64,000 bases of DNA from Ignelater luminosus (Eukaryota > Arthropoda > Insecta > Coleoptera > Elateridae), in contig VTPC01008591.1 of the NCBI GenBank assembly GCA_011009095.1, positions 17,554-81,553 of the forward strand. Direction: 5' to 3'. A model generated the notes under the pieces. It was given only the letters and a program-made list of their open reading frames with translations, searched no databases and had not been told where the DNA came from. Positions 13,130-25,090 of the stretch are shown here, one piece after another (the first letter of the stretch is position 1; each line of letters starts with the position of its first letter). The translations under genes and the position numbers were made by a program.

Positions 13130-16045
13130 GGAGCACAACGAAACGTGTAGAAATACGAAAAATTGGAATACAGTAAAGGGTATTTTTGGATACTCTCAAG
13201 CGGACATCAAATTATGATCCACCCGGTTGAGACACTGCGTTGGAGAAGGCAACGGGAAACCACCCCATTAAATTCCCTAGAACAATTAGTATGGCTAGAA
13301 AGCAAGATGATCTTATTGTTACTGATCATGAACTTCGGACACCAAGATCTGGCAGAGGAGAATATTCATATATGGGCGTAAGCATGCGGAAACACACTAC
13401 AAACCAGAATACATCACCTCTAGAAATATCTAGATTACCTATAAATATGTGCACGTGAAATGTTAAAACTATGTAGGAAGCGAGCAAAATACATAATGCA
13501 ATCAAAGAGATGGATAGATGGATAGACTATCTATAGATATCATGGGTATTAGTGAGATGCGTTGGACTGACTCTGGATAATGTTTAATAAATGACCATCT
13601 GGGAACACTAATGAGAAGCACATACACGGACTAGGCGTAATCGTAAATAAAAATATCTCCAAGTATATTATAAACTTCGTGCCAATATATAAGAGAATGC
13701 TTCTTGTTTAGATAAATTTCTCTTCTACTGAAAAAACTCTACAAAAATGATATAACCCTAGTGACTGGCGATTTTAATGCAAAGATCGGCCAGGGAAGAA
13801 GTAGAGAAGTCATAGGACCCTTCGGGCTGGGTGAATGCAATAAATGTGGAGAACGTTTAAGAAGGTTTGCAATGGAGGAAAAATTAGTTGTAACTAATAC
13901 CTTTTTTAAATTACCACCAAGACGCCTATACATATACTTGGAAATCGCCCTAAAACACTCAAGAACACATCGTGATAAAAATTAAATCAATTACACCATG
14001 ATCAACAGTCGATACAGAAATTCAATAACAGCCGTAAAAACACATCCTGGTGCTGACATTAAGTCTGATCACGGTCCATTGGTCGAGACGATCAGGCTTA
14101 AACTAAAGAAAATTAAAACAAGGCAAATAGTAAAATACGACTTCAGACAACTAGAAAATGAGTATACAAACCAAAAAGTACAACAAAATATGAAAGTTGA
14201 GATTTCTCAGATTAAATCAAAAACAGACGTAGAAGAAGGAATAAAGAAACTAGAAGAAATTAAGGAAAACATCCTTGATAGATACCTTCAAATACAAAGA
14301 ACAAAAAAGAAGGCGTGGATGACGGACACCATAGTAAACTTGATGGAAGATAAAAGAAATAATAAGAATAAGGATGACATAAAATACAAACATATTGGCA
14401 GGCAAATAAAGAAAGCCATTAGAGAAACCAAAAAGAAATAGATGGAACTACAATGCAACGAGATAGATATATTAGAGAATAGGTATGATTCATTCAACCT
14501 TTACAAAGTCAAAGAGGCAGCAGAGCTGTACAAACCCAAAATAGAGAGAAACATATCAGATAATCAAGGTAACATACTGCTTGATATAGGAGAAATAAAA
14601 GCTCACTAGAAGAACTATGTAGAAAGGACCTTCGACGATAACAGAACGCACAACCCACTCAGTATGGAATATAACACGGAACTCCCAATCACATATGATG
14701 AGGTCGTGACCGCAATAAGAGAAATGAAAGATGGAAAAGCATCAGGACCAGATAACTTTTACTCTGAGTTTTTAAAACTCATGGATGATGATGGAATAAA
14801 ATGAGTTACAGAAATTTTTGTCAACATACCATTCCGGAAAAATCCCATCAAAAAAAGCCGAATACGAATAAATGCACAAATAATGCACAAACGAATCTAT
14901 AAGAAATGGAAAACACAAATAAGTTCCACCCAGTTCGGATTTTGAGGCTCCCTAGAAGCAAGAGAAGCTCTCTTCGCAATACAGGTCTTGTTCCAACGCT
15001 GTCGAGATGTCAACTGCATGTTTCGTCGAATATCAAAAGGCCTTCAATAGAATACAGTATGACAAATTTATGCAAATCTTAAAAGAAGTTGATTTGGACG
15101 ATAAAGATCTCCAAATAATTAACAATATTTATTATAATCAATCAGCAGCTATTAGAGTGGAAAAACAAACGACGAAAAAAATTACAGTAAAAGGAAGTGT
15201 GAGACGGGACTGTGTGCTTTCTCTATTACTCTTTAATATCTATTCTGAACATATTATGAAAGTGGCTTTGAAGGAGATTGACGAAGGGATCCTCGTAAAC
15301 GGAAAACATCTGAATAATTTCAGATATGCAGGCGACATGATTATCTTCACGGGCAGTATGAAAGTTTGCAGACACTCATAATACGAGTAGCAGAAGTCAG
15401 TCAAAGCTATGGTCTAGAGTTTAAACAAAAAAGATTCAGTATATGGTCATTAGTAAAAATCAAGTCTTGACAGGTTAACTTACGGTCAATCAACAGCCAA
15501 TGAGACGAGTAACCAATTACAGAATACATGGGTACACACCATAAACGAGCAATGGGACCCTTCTAAAAAAATAAAACAGAGAATCGAGAAAGTTAGGTCG
15601 GCGTTCACAAAGATGCGTAACATTTTTAAGAGTCACGACTTACCCTTGCCAACCAAGAATCGTTTGCTTAGATGTTATGTATTTATCGTCTTTGTCTATG
15701 GAATTGAATCTTGGACATTGACTGAGGCAACAACCAAAAGAATTAAAGTTTTGAATTATGGTGTTATAGACGTATGCTGAGAATTTTATGGATAGACCGA
15801 ATTACAAACAACGAGGTCTTAAACAGAATGAATAAAGACCGGGAAATTATCATCACTATAAAACGCCGCAAACTTGAATACCTGGGCCATATAATGCGAG
15901 ACGAACAACGCTACGGTCTGTTACAACTCATTCTGCAGGGAAAAGTGTACGGTAAATGGGGTCTAGGAAGAAGAAGGATATCTTGACTGCATAATCTGCG
16001 AAAATGGTAGAAGAACAAGAAAAAGAAGAAGAAGAAGAAGAAGAA
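13130..16045 (+). pseudogene. RTE-type LINE (endonuclease-reverse transcriptase), decayed
   Basis: A non-LTR retrotransposon runs left to right through many stops and frameshifts. The 5' part has conserved leader coding (RWRRQRETTPLNSL, near 13220-13290). The apurinic-type endonuclease is clear at 13540-14090: a relic of SEMRWTDSG, VTGDFNAKIGQG at 13761, NTFFKLPPRRLYTW near 13900, and SDHGPLVETIRLKLKK near 14070. The reverse transcriptase follows: MKDGKASGPDNFYSEFLKL near 14725, the DK(x)n block at 15060, VLSLLLFNIYSEHI at 15215, and the active site as YAGD instead of YADD at about 15325. The C-terminal region (LEYLGHIMRDEQRYGLL, then GLGRRRIS) ends near 16000. An (AAG)n run at 16023-16045 closes the element, the short simple-repeat tail usual for the RTE clade. 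The YAGD change and the stops make it inactive. The 5' boundary is approximate and I could not define a target duplication. Confidence 0.88.
16023..16045 (+). repeat. (AAG)n microsatellite tail of RTE LINE
   Basis: Pure AAG/GAA repeat directly after the decayed LINE coding end. It is read as the 3' tail rather than an independent microsatellite, because the second RTE copy ends in the same way at 56934-56979 on the other strand. Confidence 0.85.
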
Positions 16046-18664
16046 TGGGTATACCTTTTACGTTCTACTAGACATATTATCCAAGACCTCATTTCCACAG
16101 TGACGCAAATATTTCACGACATCATACGGAGCTCTATCCACAAAATCCAGGTGATAAATTAAACCGCGATAAACACGACCAAAGCCTGTACAATGAATTA
16201 AGCATCTGCAGCGTCTGAAAGAAACATACGATTCACCAAACGTTAATATACGACCACTAGGGATGAATTTTCTGAAAATCGTAAACATCCACATAAACTT
16301 ATGAACTGGAAACTTACCAGCAACCAGTAACCGTTGTGCTTAGCACATTTTCTTACAGTTTTACACCTCATCTTCTTCATTTCATTCACTTTCTGGAACT
16401 AACTGTAATTTCTTTTTTTATTTGGTTTTTCTCTTATTATTCTTATATCTTATTTCTTGCAGAAAGCTAAAGAATGATTTTTTGAATGTGCAATTTATTG
16501 TGTTTGCATCTAGATGTGATTTTTGAGGAATTGAGTTCAATACTTATGTTTAGGGACACGATACAAGCTTTGAGAAATATTTTTATATAGGCCGCTATAT
16601 ACTTTTCTTTTGTTTAGAGCTTTGGCAAATAGCCTAAGAAACCTACTTTTACTAGATAGAGTGATTTTATGCCGGGTCCTTTTCCAAGTCACTCTCGATC
16701 ACTGGCGAATACTGTATCTAGCGATTGAGTTCGGCGAATGGGCATTGCAAGGAAAGAATACAAATTTGTTATTAGAGAATAAATCCATTTTGTGTATATA
16801 ATTTAATCTTAAGCAATGTTTTAATTTTTCCATAATTTTATGGGATGAATCGACGGATATGATGAGAATTTTGATCCAATCATCAAAAATAATAGAATCA
16901 AACCAAACCAGATAAGGTCCAGTACCTTTAGACGCCGTTTTCCTCCAAGACGGATATAAATTCTGAATTTATATCCGGTATATCAGAATAGCATAGTTTT
17001 ATTATCATTAGAAGCCATAAACACAGCCAAATTAGTTGATTTAGTTCTGTTCGTTACCCTTTCAGGATATTATTTACAGCCGGTTTTAGTAATTATTCTT
17101 GATTACCCTGGGTCATTACTCAGATTAGTTTTATCACAATTAGTAAGTATACTGGAAGATATTCCATCAATATTTCTCTCTTAATCAACAAAGACGTTAA
17201 TTATAATATACAGGGAAGCATTTACTCTACCTACTCCGTTTAATGTCTTGCTAGAAACTTTCCCTAAGTTTGTCTTTACTGCGTACATAGAAAATCTTTA
17301 AAGTCGTACCCCGGCATATTGTCAAACTTTTCTATGGCGTCTAAACAACCTTTCATTATCACATGAAAGTCATATAGGTCCATGAACCTACTCTGCACAG
17401 ATCTGCAACAGTTTCCATAACTGTATAACTTGATTTTAAAGAGCGATTTGTTTTAATATTTCTACTTTTTGAATTGAAGCCTTTAAAGCACTGAATATGA
17501 AACTAAAAGATTTCTCCATGACTCCCTGATGCTCGGTTCTCTTTCAACTGCATTATAGGGCTGTTACGTAACGTTATCACTGTACTTCTTGTATCTTTTT
17601 GCACGTGAATTCTGTTTATAAACACGATTCACCTTGCGAGGCACAAATAAAATAACCTAAAAAGCCACATTCCGTATTAAGCAAAAAACTCTGTTTGAGC
17701 CAGTATCTGGCTTTGATGAACGCAGTTCACAGTCAGAGCATTCTAAGCTGATCGCTTCCCATCAGCACGCAGAAGGAAAGAATAATAAGATAAGACCAAC
17801 CAGAATTACCGCTGCACCTACACACCGATACCAGCAGCATCTACGTTGCCAATCGATCTCGTATTGTGTGTGGTTTGTTACCAAACCGTACCGTATTGAC
17901 ACTGAAGGTATTTACCGTTTCTTTTGCATTTTCCACTTCTTCTCCATACTTCCATCTTGAGAAAATAAAGAAAGATGTTGGATTAATTATATTAAAATAT
18001 TTATTTCCCACTTTGTGGATAAATAGAGCTCAGGCTTCACTTAAGTAGCTTTTCAATTATGTACTCCTTAAAGAATATATGATCTGATGAACTGTCTACT
18101 TTACTTCCCAGATAACACTCAAAGTTTATCTAACTCATATTGTAATCAGATGTCTTGATATTCGATATCACCTTTTTAAACTTAAGTCAATTCCTTTCTG
18201 ATAGATGCTCTCGACAAACATTGTGTTCATTTCTCTTATTTAAGATCTTTAAACCGGTTATTGTCAAATACTTCAACAAGACTATCACACTATATGCTGA
18301 GTATTTGCGGCACACTCAATCTTTCAAAACAACCTCTTTTTTGTGGCAAATGTAACCAATCATTTAAAATCCTTCCACAGGTAATAAGCATATGATATCG
18401 TATAGAAAACAAATACCTGTGTTCTTTGCTGTAGCACCACAGTCTGTTCTTGATTTCTTTCTTTTACTTGCTTCCCATAATTCCTCACTATTTTTTTTGT
18501 CTTTCATCATCTTAAATAATCTTCCAGCAGAATGTTGGCACGGAACTGGTTGAAAAGAGCATTGATGGAGTCCTCTACGTCACATTGAAATATTACAGAG
18601 GTAGTCAACTCGAAGTACAGAACACCCTAGACACGTCTACTAGCCAGAAATTACCTTTAGCCCA
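16046..18664. other. intergenic, two unexplained open frames
   Basis: No gene can be supported here. Two open frames have mixed, non-repetitive composition but no family I recognise: 16058-16294 (-, 78 codons from a Met) and 17661-17957 (+, 99 codons without a Met). A perfect palindrome lies at 16951-16977. Confidence 0.4.
16951..16977. repeat. perfect 27-bp palindrome
   Basis: Arms cggatataaattc and gaatttatatccg are exact reverse complements around a single central t. No surrounding element was recognised. It could be a hairpin or a dimeric protein site. Confidence 0.7.
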
Positions 18665-19105
18665 GTCATTAGGTGCTCAAAAAGGGCAAATAAAAGAAAG
18701 TTTTGGTGGAGTTTTGATTTTTGGTACTGTATGGTATTTGGGGTCGCTGAATACGAATCAGAGGTTTGCCAACAAGAAGTTTTTCGGAAAATAGGTTTTT
18801 TTTCCCAAAAAACGGTAAAAAACCGGACATTTTTCGGTTTTTTCAAAATAACTCAGAAACTATGCATTTTACGTGGAAGTCCATCCGGTATTAGATTAAA
18901 GAGGATAAAATGTCCTACATTTTATGTATTTGAGGCTTTTTTCTCGGATAAATAGTTGATACGCGAGAGCACCGCGAAGATGGATGTCAAAAGCCAAAAT
19001 TTCCACCAACGGGAATTACGGCACTGTACGTAGATGTAACACGAGAACTATCCATTTTACGCAAATTTTGACCATGTATTATATTAAAAGTGATGTAATT
19101 GACTA
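18665..19105 (+). repeat. lone copy of the ~440-bp terminal repeat of the 22023-24335 element
   Basis: From gtcattaggtgctc at 18665 to gatgtaattgacta near 19105, this segment matches, base for base over long runs, the left arm at 22023-22461 and the reverse complement of the right arm at 23883-24335. It is in the same orientation as the left arm. It holds two related internal modules: aactatgcatttta at 18858-18871 and aactatccatttta at 19046-19059. There is no partner arm or coding sequence within a few hundred bases, so it is either a solo end left by recombination or a truncated copy. Confidence 0.88.
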
Positions 19106-22022
19106 GTAATTGAGTACCGCATTCGTGGTAGTCCTGTCATTTCTATAAAAATTTCCTTTTGACAAGAAAATTTAATTTTCTCAAAGAAATCGATTGTGCG
19201 AGACAGAAAAGGTTTTTCACTTGCTCAGAGTCAACTTTTTGGCTTCTTAGCTTAGACTTAGCTTATTCAACCTTTGGTTCACTAACAGTGAATTTTTGAA
19301 GTGGAATCCTGGGCATTGAAAGTATCTCTTTGTTGCGTTTCATGATTCTGTATCTAAAAGCAAGTAGTCACAGATGCTTTTTAGAAAAATTGTCTGGAGG
19401 CAATTTTTAAAAATACTAGTTTTTAGATCTGCTAATATTTTCTTTTGCTTTCAATACCTTAATATCAATTCTTAAAAGTATAATCCGCATAATATTTATT
19501 ATTAAATACTAAATACCTAGAGTAAATTAATTTATAATGTAATATATAGAAAACTGCGTAGCATTCGAACTCACATCTCTAATAAACCGTGTTGTATCAT
19601 AATTAATAATTTCTGTTGTTTGTCAGACTGGATTATCGTGAGGAGACAAGCTAGGGATGTAGCATTGGGTCACCGATGTTTTTTGGTATCGACAGAAATT
19701 CTACAATGAGTACTTATTTTACATGTAGTAAAGAACGTTTCACTTTATTTACTGTTTATTATACAAACTACTATTCTTAGAGATTTAATTGTTCCCAAGT
19801 ATTAGTAATTCCATTTGCGATGTTTAAACAAACCCATGTTACAGATTTTGCCATGAGAATAGAATTTCTGTGTGAAACATTGTTGGTGTTCTATTGTTTA
19901 ATGAATAAATCGTAAATCGCATTTTCGATTTATGATTTCATATTATAAATTTAATACAAAGCCAAAATAATATTAATAGAAAAGAAGAAAATACTAAACA
20001 AAAATATTAAAAATTCACTTGTACGGTAAACACGAAGAGCACCTCTGAATACAAAAAGTAAATTATTTTCATGTAACGCTGACCGTAAAAGTTTCTACTT
20101 CAAATAAAAATGAATACAGTTATTATGAATTTTGTTCAGTGAGCGCGAAATTGTTCTAGCAAATAAAGTCCCAAAAAATAACGTGCTTCTAAAAATGCTC
20201 CAGGGCGAATAACATTTTGCGAATGAAAAACAAAACCGATGGATGATGGTAACTTATTTGACTTTACCGAATTACTTTATTTCATTTTTGCACGCATAAT
20301 TTCTTTTTACCTTACCTGTTTATGAAATATCAAAAAATAATTCTACCCAGAAAAAAAGATTTTAACCCCTTTAACAGTCGGTTGTTTAATGCTATGGAAA
20401 TTTTTAGCTCTTTTTTTTGTAATGAAAATGTATAACTTCTTTTGCTGAAATAATTACGTAAACATGTAAACATAAAAAATATGCTTTGGGCAACTGAAGC
20501 CTACCTTCTTTAGCATTCAAAGTTAGCGCTAAAACCACACCAAGGGGTAGAAATAAACCGTCTCTGTATTAAAAACACATTTCCTTTGTTTTTCTACATG
20601 AAATAATCATCTAAATTTTGTGGTACCAGCGAAATGTCGAGGCCCCGAGGATGTTAGAATCAAGCGTGCTTTGATCTTCAATTACAGTGTTGCCAACAGG
20701 TAATAGCAAAGTCTGAAACCCACCTTATATTTCCACTTCAGATGCTTCTACCGAATTCTTTATGTTGCTTTGTGATAAACAATGCATAAATTAATTACGG
20801 GCCGATCACAAACAGGTGCTTTGGCTTCAGGCAATTTTCAAATAACCGCATAGCTAGACTACATACACATTTTGTGTTAAAACGGATCTCTAAGCAGGAG
20901 GAAAATTAGATAGCTGCAAGGCTAAGGTGTTCGTCGTATTTCTCATTATATTAAAATTAAATACAAATGTTTGGTAAAAATTAAAAACCAGCGGTTCGGA
21001 AATACTTTTTATACTATACTGTAAAAGCTTTTCAGGCAGCATTCTGTTGTTTATTTAAACTTCTACCGCAGGAAGCGTTTCTCCATTACATTGTTGAAAT
21101 ATACAAATGCATAAATTTTAATTGGTCTAACTCTAACAGTAAAATAGGATTACAAACTATAACGCTAACATTACAATAGTATAGAGGTTTATATCCAACA
21201 ACCTGTAAAGAGCAACCCTCTCTTGCTCTACGGACCATAAATACCGAGAGAGTAGTCCAGGTCTCTCTAGCAATTCTGCATCATTTTGACGTTAGGCAAT
21301 TCCATATGCAAGGGAATCTTAACTAATGTCCATTAATTTAGTCGGTACGTGCACCCTGAGCCCCCATATTAAGTTTAGATGTAATAATGAACATTGTTGA
21401 GTCTCACTGAACAGGGTGGTAGCCCCGGGTCAGCCATGTAATAGCCGGACACGAAGCTTTGTGTGCATGTGTGTGAATCTCGCCAGCCGTCAACTGCTGC
21501 TCTCTCTCGCCTACTGTTTTCTAGTACTGCTATTTCGTCTAATTCATGAATATGATTGAATTTCATAGAAAATGTTCTTTATTTTTGTAACAAAAACTTC
21601 TTTTGTTGCTTGTTCATTATAATATCATGAAAATTAAACATTTGTACTTGTTTTACGTTTTCTAAAAGATAAAAAAAGTGAATTTAAAAACGATTCAGTT
21701 ATTGTAAGTACATGATTAATACTAATAAAAGCATATGAGATACCTACATATGTACGTATAAAATTATACAGAATTTTGCCAAGTTCAGAATAAAATTCAT
21801 AACACAGACCTCAAGCGCTTCTATATTCTAATCAGTTTTCTAAAATATTTTACACAGCTATATTTGCTTGATAGGGTAACTTTTAATAGAGTTTTACGGT
21901 CAATTCTAATTTTCGGTATTATTCACATATTTTTTACCAAAATGGTGATTATTTATCGCATCCAATAGCTACTCTCACCGTCACCGCACCATTACTTTAC
22001 AGCTAGACAATATGTTCAGTCC
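19106..22022. other. intergenic, no gene supported
   Basis: AT-rich DNA. The part at 21240-21560 is noticeably richer in G+C, with motifs such as agccccgggtcagcc, but has only a weak minus frame (21375-21566) without recognisable features. No tRNA-like A/B boxes were found there. Confidence 0.45.
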
Positions 22023-24335
22023 AGGCATTTGGTAGAAAATAAAAGAAAATTTTGGTGGAGTTTGATTTTTGATACTATATGGTATTTTAAGTTGCTGAAC
22101 ACGAATCAGATGTTTGCCAACAAAAGTTGTTTCGGGAAATACGTTTTTCTTCCCAAAAAACGAGTAAAAAACGGACTTTTTTCGGTTTTTTCAAAATAAC
22201 TCCGAAACTATGCATTTTACGTGGAAGTCGATTCGGTATGAAACTAAAGAGGATAAACTTTCCTACATTTTATGTATGTGAGGTTTTTTCTCCGGTTAAT
22301 AGTTTATCCGTGAGAGCGCCGCAAAAATGTGTGTCAAAAATCAAAACTTCCAATAACGGGAATTACGGCACTGTGCGTAGATTTAACACGAAAACTATCC
22401 ATTTTACACAAATGTTGACCGTGTGTTATATCAAAGGTGATGTAATTTTATGTATCTGAGATTAAAGATTTTGCTGCTAGCGCCCGTAGAATCAATCAGG
22501 CAAAAAAATGTCTGGGTGCTACTAAATACTTTATTTACAGATGTCGAGAGCTTAAAGTAGCATTAGTAGTAAAAAAAGTAATATTAATTATTATTCATAT
22601 TCATTTCCGCATTCTTCTAGAAGGTCCCGGCTGGTGATCAGCATCTGCAACATAAAAAATAGATGTATGGGATTAACGGGTGTTCTTATGACTTTAAATA
22701 TTGTAGAATATATTTTTTTCTAATGGTAAATATTTCATACCTTCTGGCATGGTATATTTATCTTCCATTGGATCCACTGGTTCAACGGGTGGGAAATTCG
22801 TTTCCAGCTTGGTTTCGATGTCCAATTTTTCATCTTCGTCCTCACCTATCACTGCATTATTGGTGCAGCCTCCCTCGCAGTTGAAGCACATGCTGGAGTA
22901 GCAAAGCCCTGCCTTCCTGCACCCACAATTGTGCGGGCAGTTCTTCGTACACTTGCAGGATACGAGCTTCAATAATGCAGAGGTAGCAGAAGGTAGAAGG
23001 GTGGTCACAGGTTCAAGGCCAATATTTGTTTTTTCTCCATGCCCACTCTTCAGCATTTCTTTCTACCCCCAGCCATTGCGGGACCTGGTGGTAGACTCTT
23101 ACAGAGTACTACCGTGCTGCAGCTGCAGATGGTGGTAGAGCAGCTGTGTTGGAACTGTACCTGAAGGCTGCTTTCTTGTAGTAAATGTATCTTAGGTGGT
23201 TGAGCGTAGGCACATTTGTTCCACTGTAGCCATACAGTGAAACGAGGAAACGTTCCCTAGCAGTAGCTACCATCTCTTGAATAGCATTTGAGTCTGTGAA
23301 GACTTGTACAATGTCAGCAACGTTTGGGTTATTTACAAGTGTATTGAGGAACTTCATTTTCCCTTGTTTGAACATTGCTGACGTATGCTTTTCCACACTT
23401 TCCTTCCTTTTTGTACTGACCTCGATAAACAATACAATACCTCGGCTTTTAACATTTTACATGGTAGTTCTATCTTCTAAAGAAGAGTCACAAATAAATA
23501 CACACCGACATTGCGTTAAACTCACTTTGGAGATTCACTAAACATTGAGATACGAACGAGTAAACAGTGAAAGAGCCTGAAAGCAACTAAAGCAGGGATG
23601 TTATGAAGCGGCAAGTTGTAGGATAAGCAAAACCTAGAATTGAGCAAAAAAAACTTCGGTGGGAACATTGTTTTGTTTTGTTTCATTGCTAAAATTTGCT
23701 GATCTAATTTTATTTTAAATCTACCTAAATGATGGCTTGAATAAAAACTTAAATGTAATAAAATCGTGTATTATTGCAGTAGGGTAATAGATAACATGTA
23801 AATGTAATAGCATCCTTGAACTGAAGAATAGAGATGAGCTATATTTCACTTAGTAGTGAAAAGCTAGTGGCGGGGGTGGGAGATCTCAGATACATAAAAT
23901 ATAGTCAATTACATCACCTTTAATATAATACATGGTCAACATTTGCATAAAATGGATAGTTTTCGTGTTAAACGTACAGTGCCGTAATTCCCATTATTGA
24001 GAGTTTTGGCTTTTGACACCCATTTTCTCGGCGCTCTTGCGGATAAACTATTAACCGGAGAAAAAACCTCAAATACATAAAATGTAGGAAATTTTATCCT
24101 CTTTAATTTCCTACAGAATCGACTTCCACGTAAAATGCATAGTTTCCGAGTTATCTTAAAAAACTGAAAAAAGTCCGTTTTTTACAAGTTTTTTGGAAAA
24201 AAAACCTGTTTCCCGAGAAAAGTCTTGTTGGCAAACCTCTGATTCGTGTTCAGCGACTTAAAATACCATATACTACCAAAACTCAAAACTCCACCAAAAC
24301 TTTCTTTTATTTGCTCTTTTTGAGCACCTAATGAC
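22023..24335 (-). mobile_element. long-inverted-repeat element carrying a Cys-rich protein gene
   Basis: Two arms of about 440-450 bp, 22023-22461 and 23883-24335, are inverted copies of each other; a third copy is at 18665-19105. They enclose about 1420 bp holding a broken gene on the minus strand. The right end (rc) and the lone copy share gtcattaggtgctcaaaaag as the probable terminus; the left end is partly deleted there. Each arm contains two spaced versions of one module set (aactatScatttta, attaaag-rich, ttttatgtatYtgag). I found no convincing target duplication. This looks like a DNA transposon with long terminal inverted repeats, or a foldback-type derivative. I recognise no DDE or other transposase core, so its class is open. 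Confidence 0.75.
22601..23465 (-). pseudogene. repeat-encoded protein with Cys-rich (CxC-like) C-terminus, broken, spliced
   Basis: This is the C-terminal part of a protein family I have seen repeatedly in arthropod repeats, but I cannot name its function. From about 23465 it reads FLNTLVNNPNVADIVQVF, FLVSLYGYSGTNVPTLNHLR, then AALPPSAAAAR. A TAG stop near 23112 and a frame change near 23040 interrupt it, with YSVRVYHQVPQWLG and EEWAWRKNK between. The Cys-rich end follows: LVSCKCTKNCPHNCGCRKAG, then CYSSMCFNCEGGCTN. This resembles CxC metal- or DNA-binding domains. A 96-bp intron (22740 down to 22645) has consensus ends: G|gtatga ... ttatgttgcag|AT. Splicing joins MPE to DADHQPGPSRRMRK and a stop at 22601-22603. 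The N-terminal part is absent, so the element is internally deleted or the gene was captured truncated. Confidence 0.68.
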
Positions 24336-25090
24336 GACTATTAGTGTATCACCTCAAACAAATCAATAAATATAAAAATACTGTCCACTCTCTATTCTTG
24401 TTACACTAGCAACCACTGGTTGCTAACCAGAACACCACTATAGTTTAACCTATAGGTTAAATAATTAAAATATTTAATATTAATATTAACTTCTGGTACA
24501 ATCAAATAGGTGTTTGATAGATAGTATGGAAACCAGCAAAGCGAAAAAGTAAAAAGAAGGAAAAAACAAGTTAGAATTTGGCAGAAAGCACGTTTTATGA
24601 AAACACCTGTAATGGGACCAAACGTGGTTTATTGAAAACAAAAAACATTTAGTAGACCTTCTTCATATAGCCAACTCGCCAACTGGAAGAAAAGCCATTT
24701 CTTAAGTAAAGCTTGGATAGTTAAGATTCAACTGAAAAGCAGCCTTCGTAACTTGGGCTTATATCAGCAATACGAATTCACGTCATAATTTTGAATTTTT
24801 TTGCCAGATACATAAAACAGAAGACTCTTTAGGTTTCATTTTGTGATATTTGTTATTGAAAATGCAGCTTCGGTAGAAGTTAACGAGGCTACATCTGAGC
24901 CTGAATCAAGATGTCAAGTCAGGCGAAAGCTGGGATTGTATCTTAATCTCAATCAAACTTCTTAAGAGTGGCTTTCTAAAAGAGTAGAATGCTTGAACAA
25001 AAACAGAAGATATCTAGTAAAATGAGTTAGTTACTGAGAAGTCTGTCAAAGATAAAAAGCTGGGAAAGCGACTGTTCTAAGGCTCTTTCT
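24336..25090. other. intergenic, no gene supported
   Basis: AT-rich DNA between the long-inverted-repeat element and the mariner. A stop-ridden frame starting near 24525 (METSKAKK) has a basic start but no recognisable motif. Confidence 0.4.
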
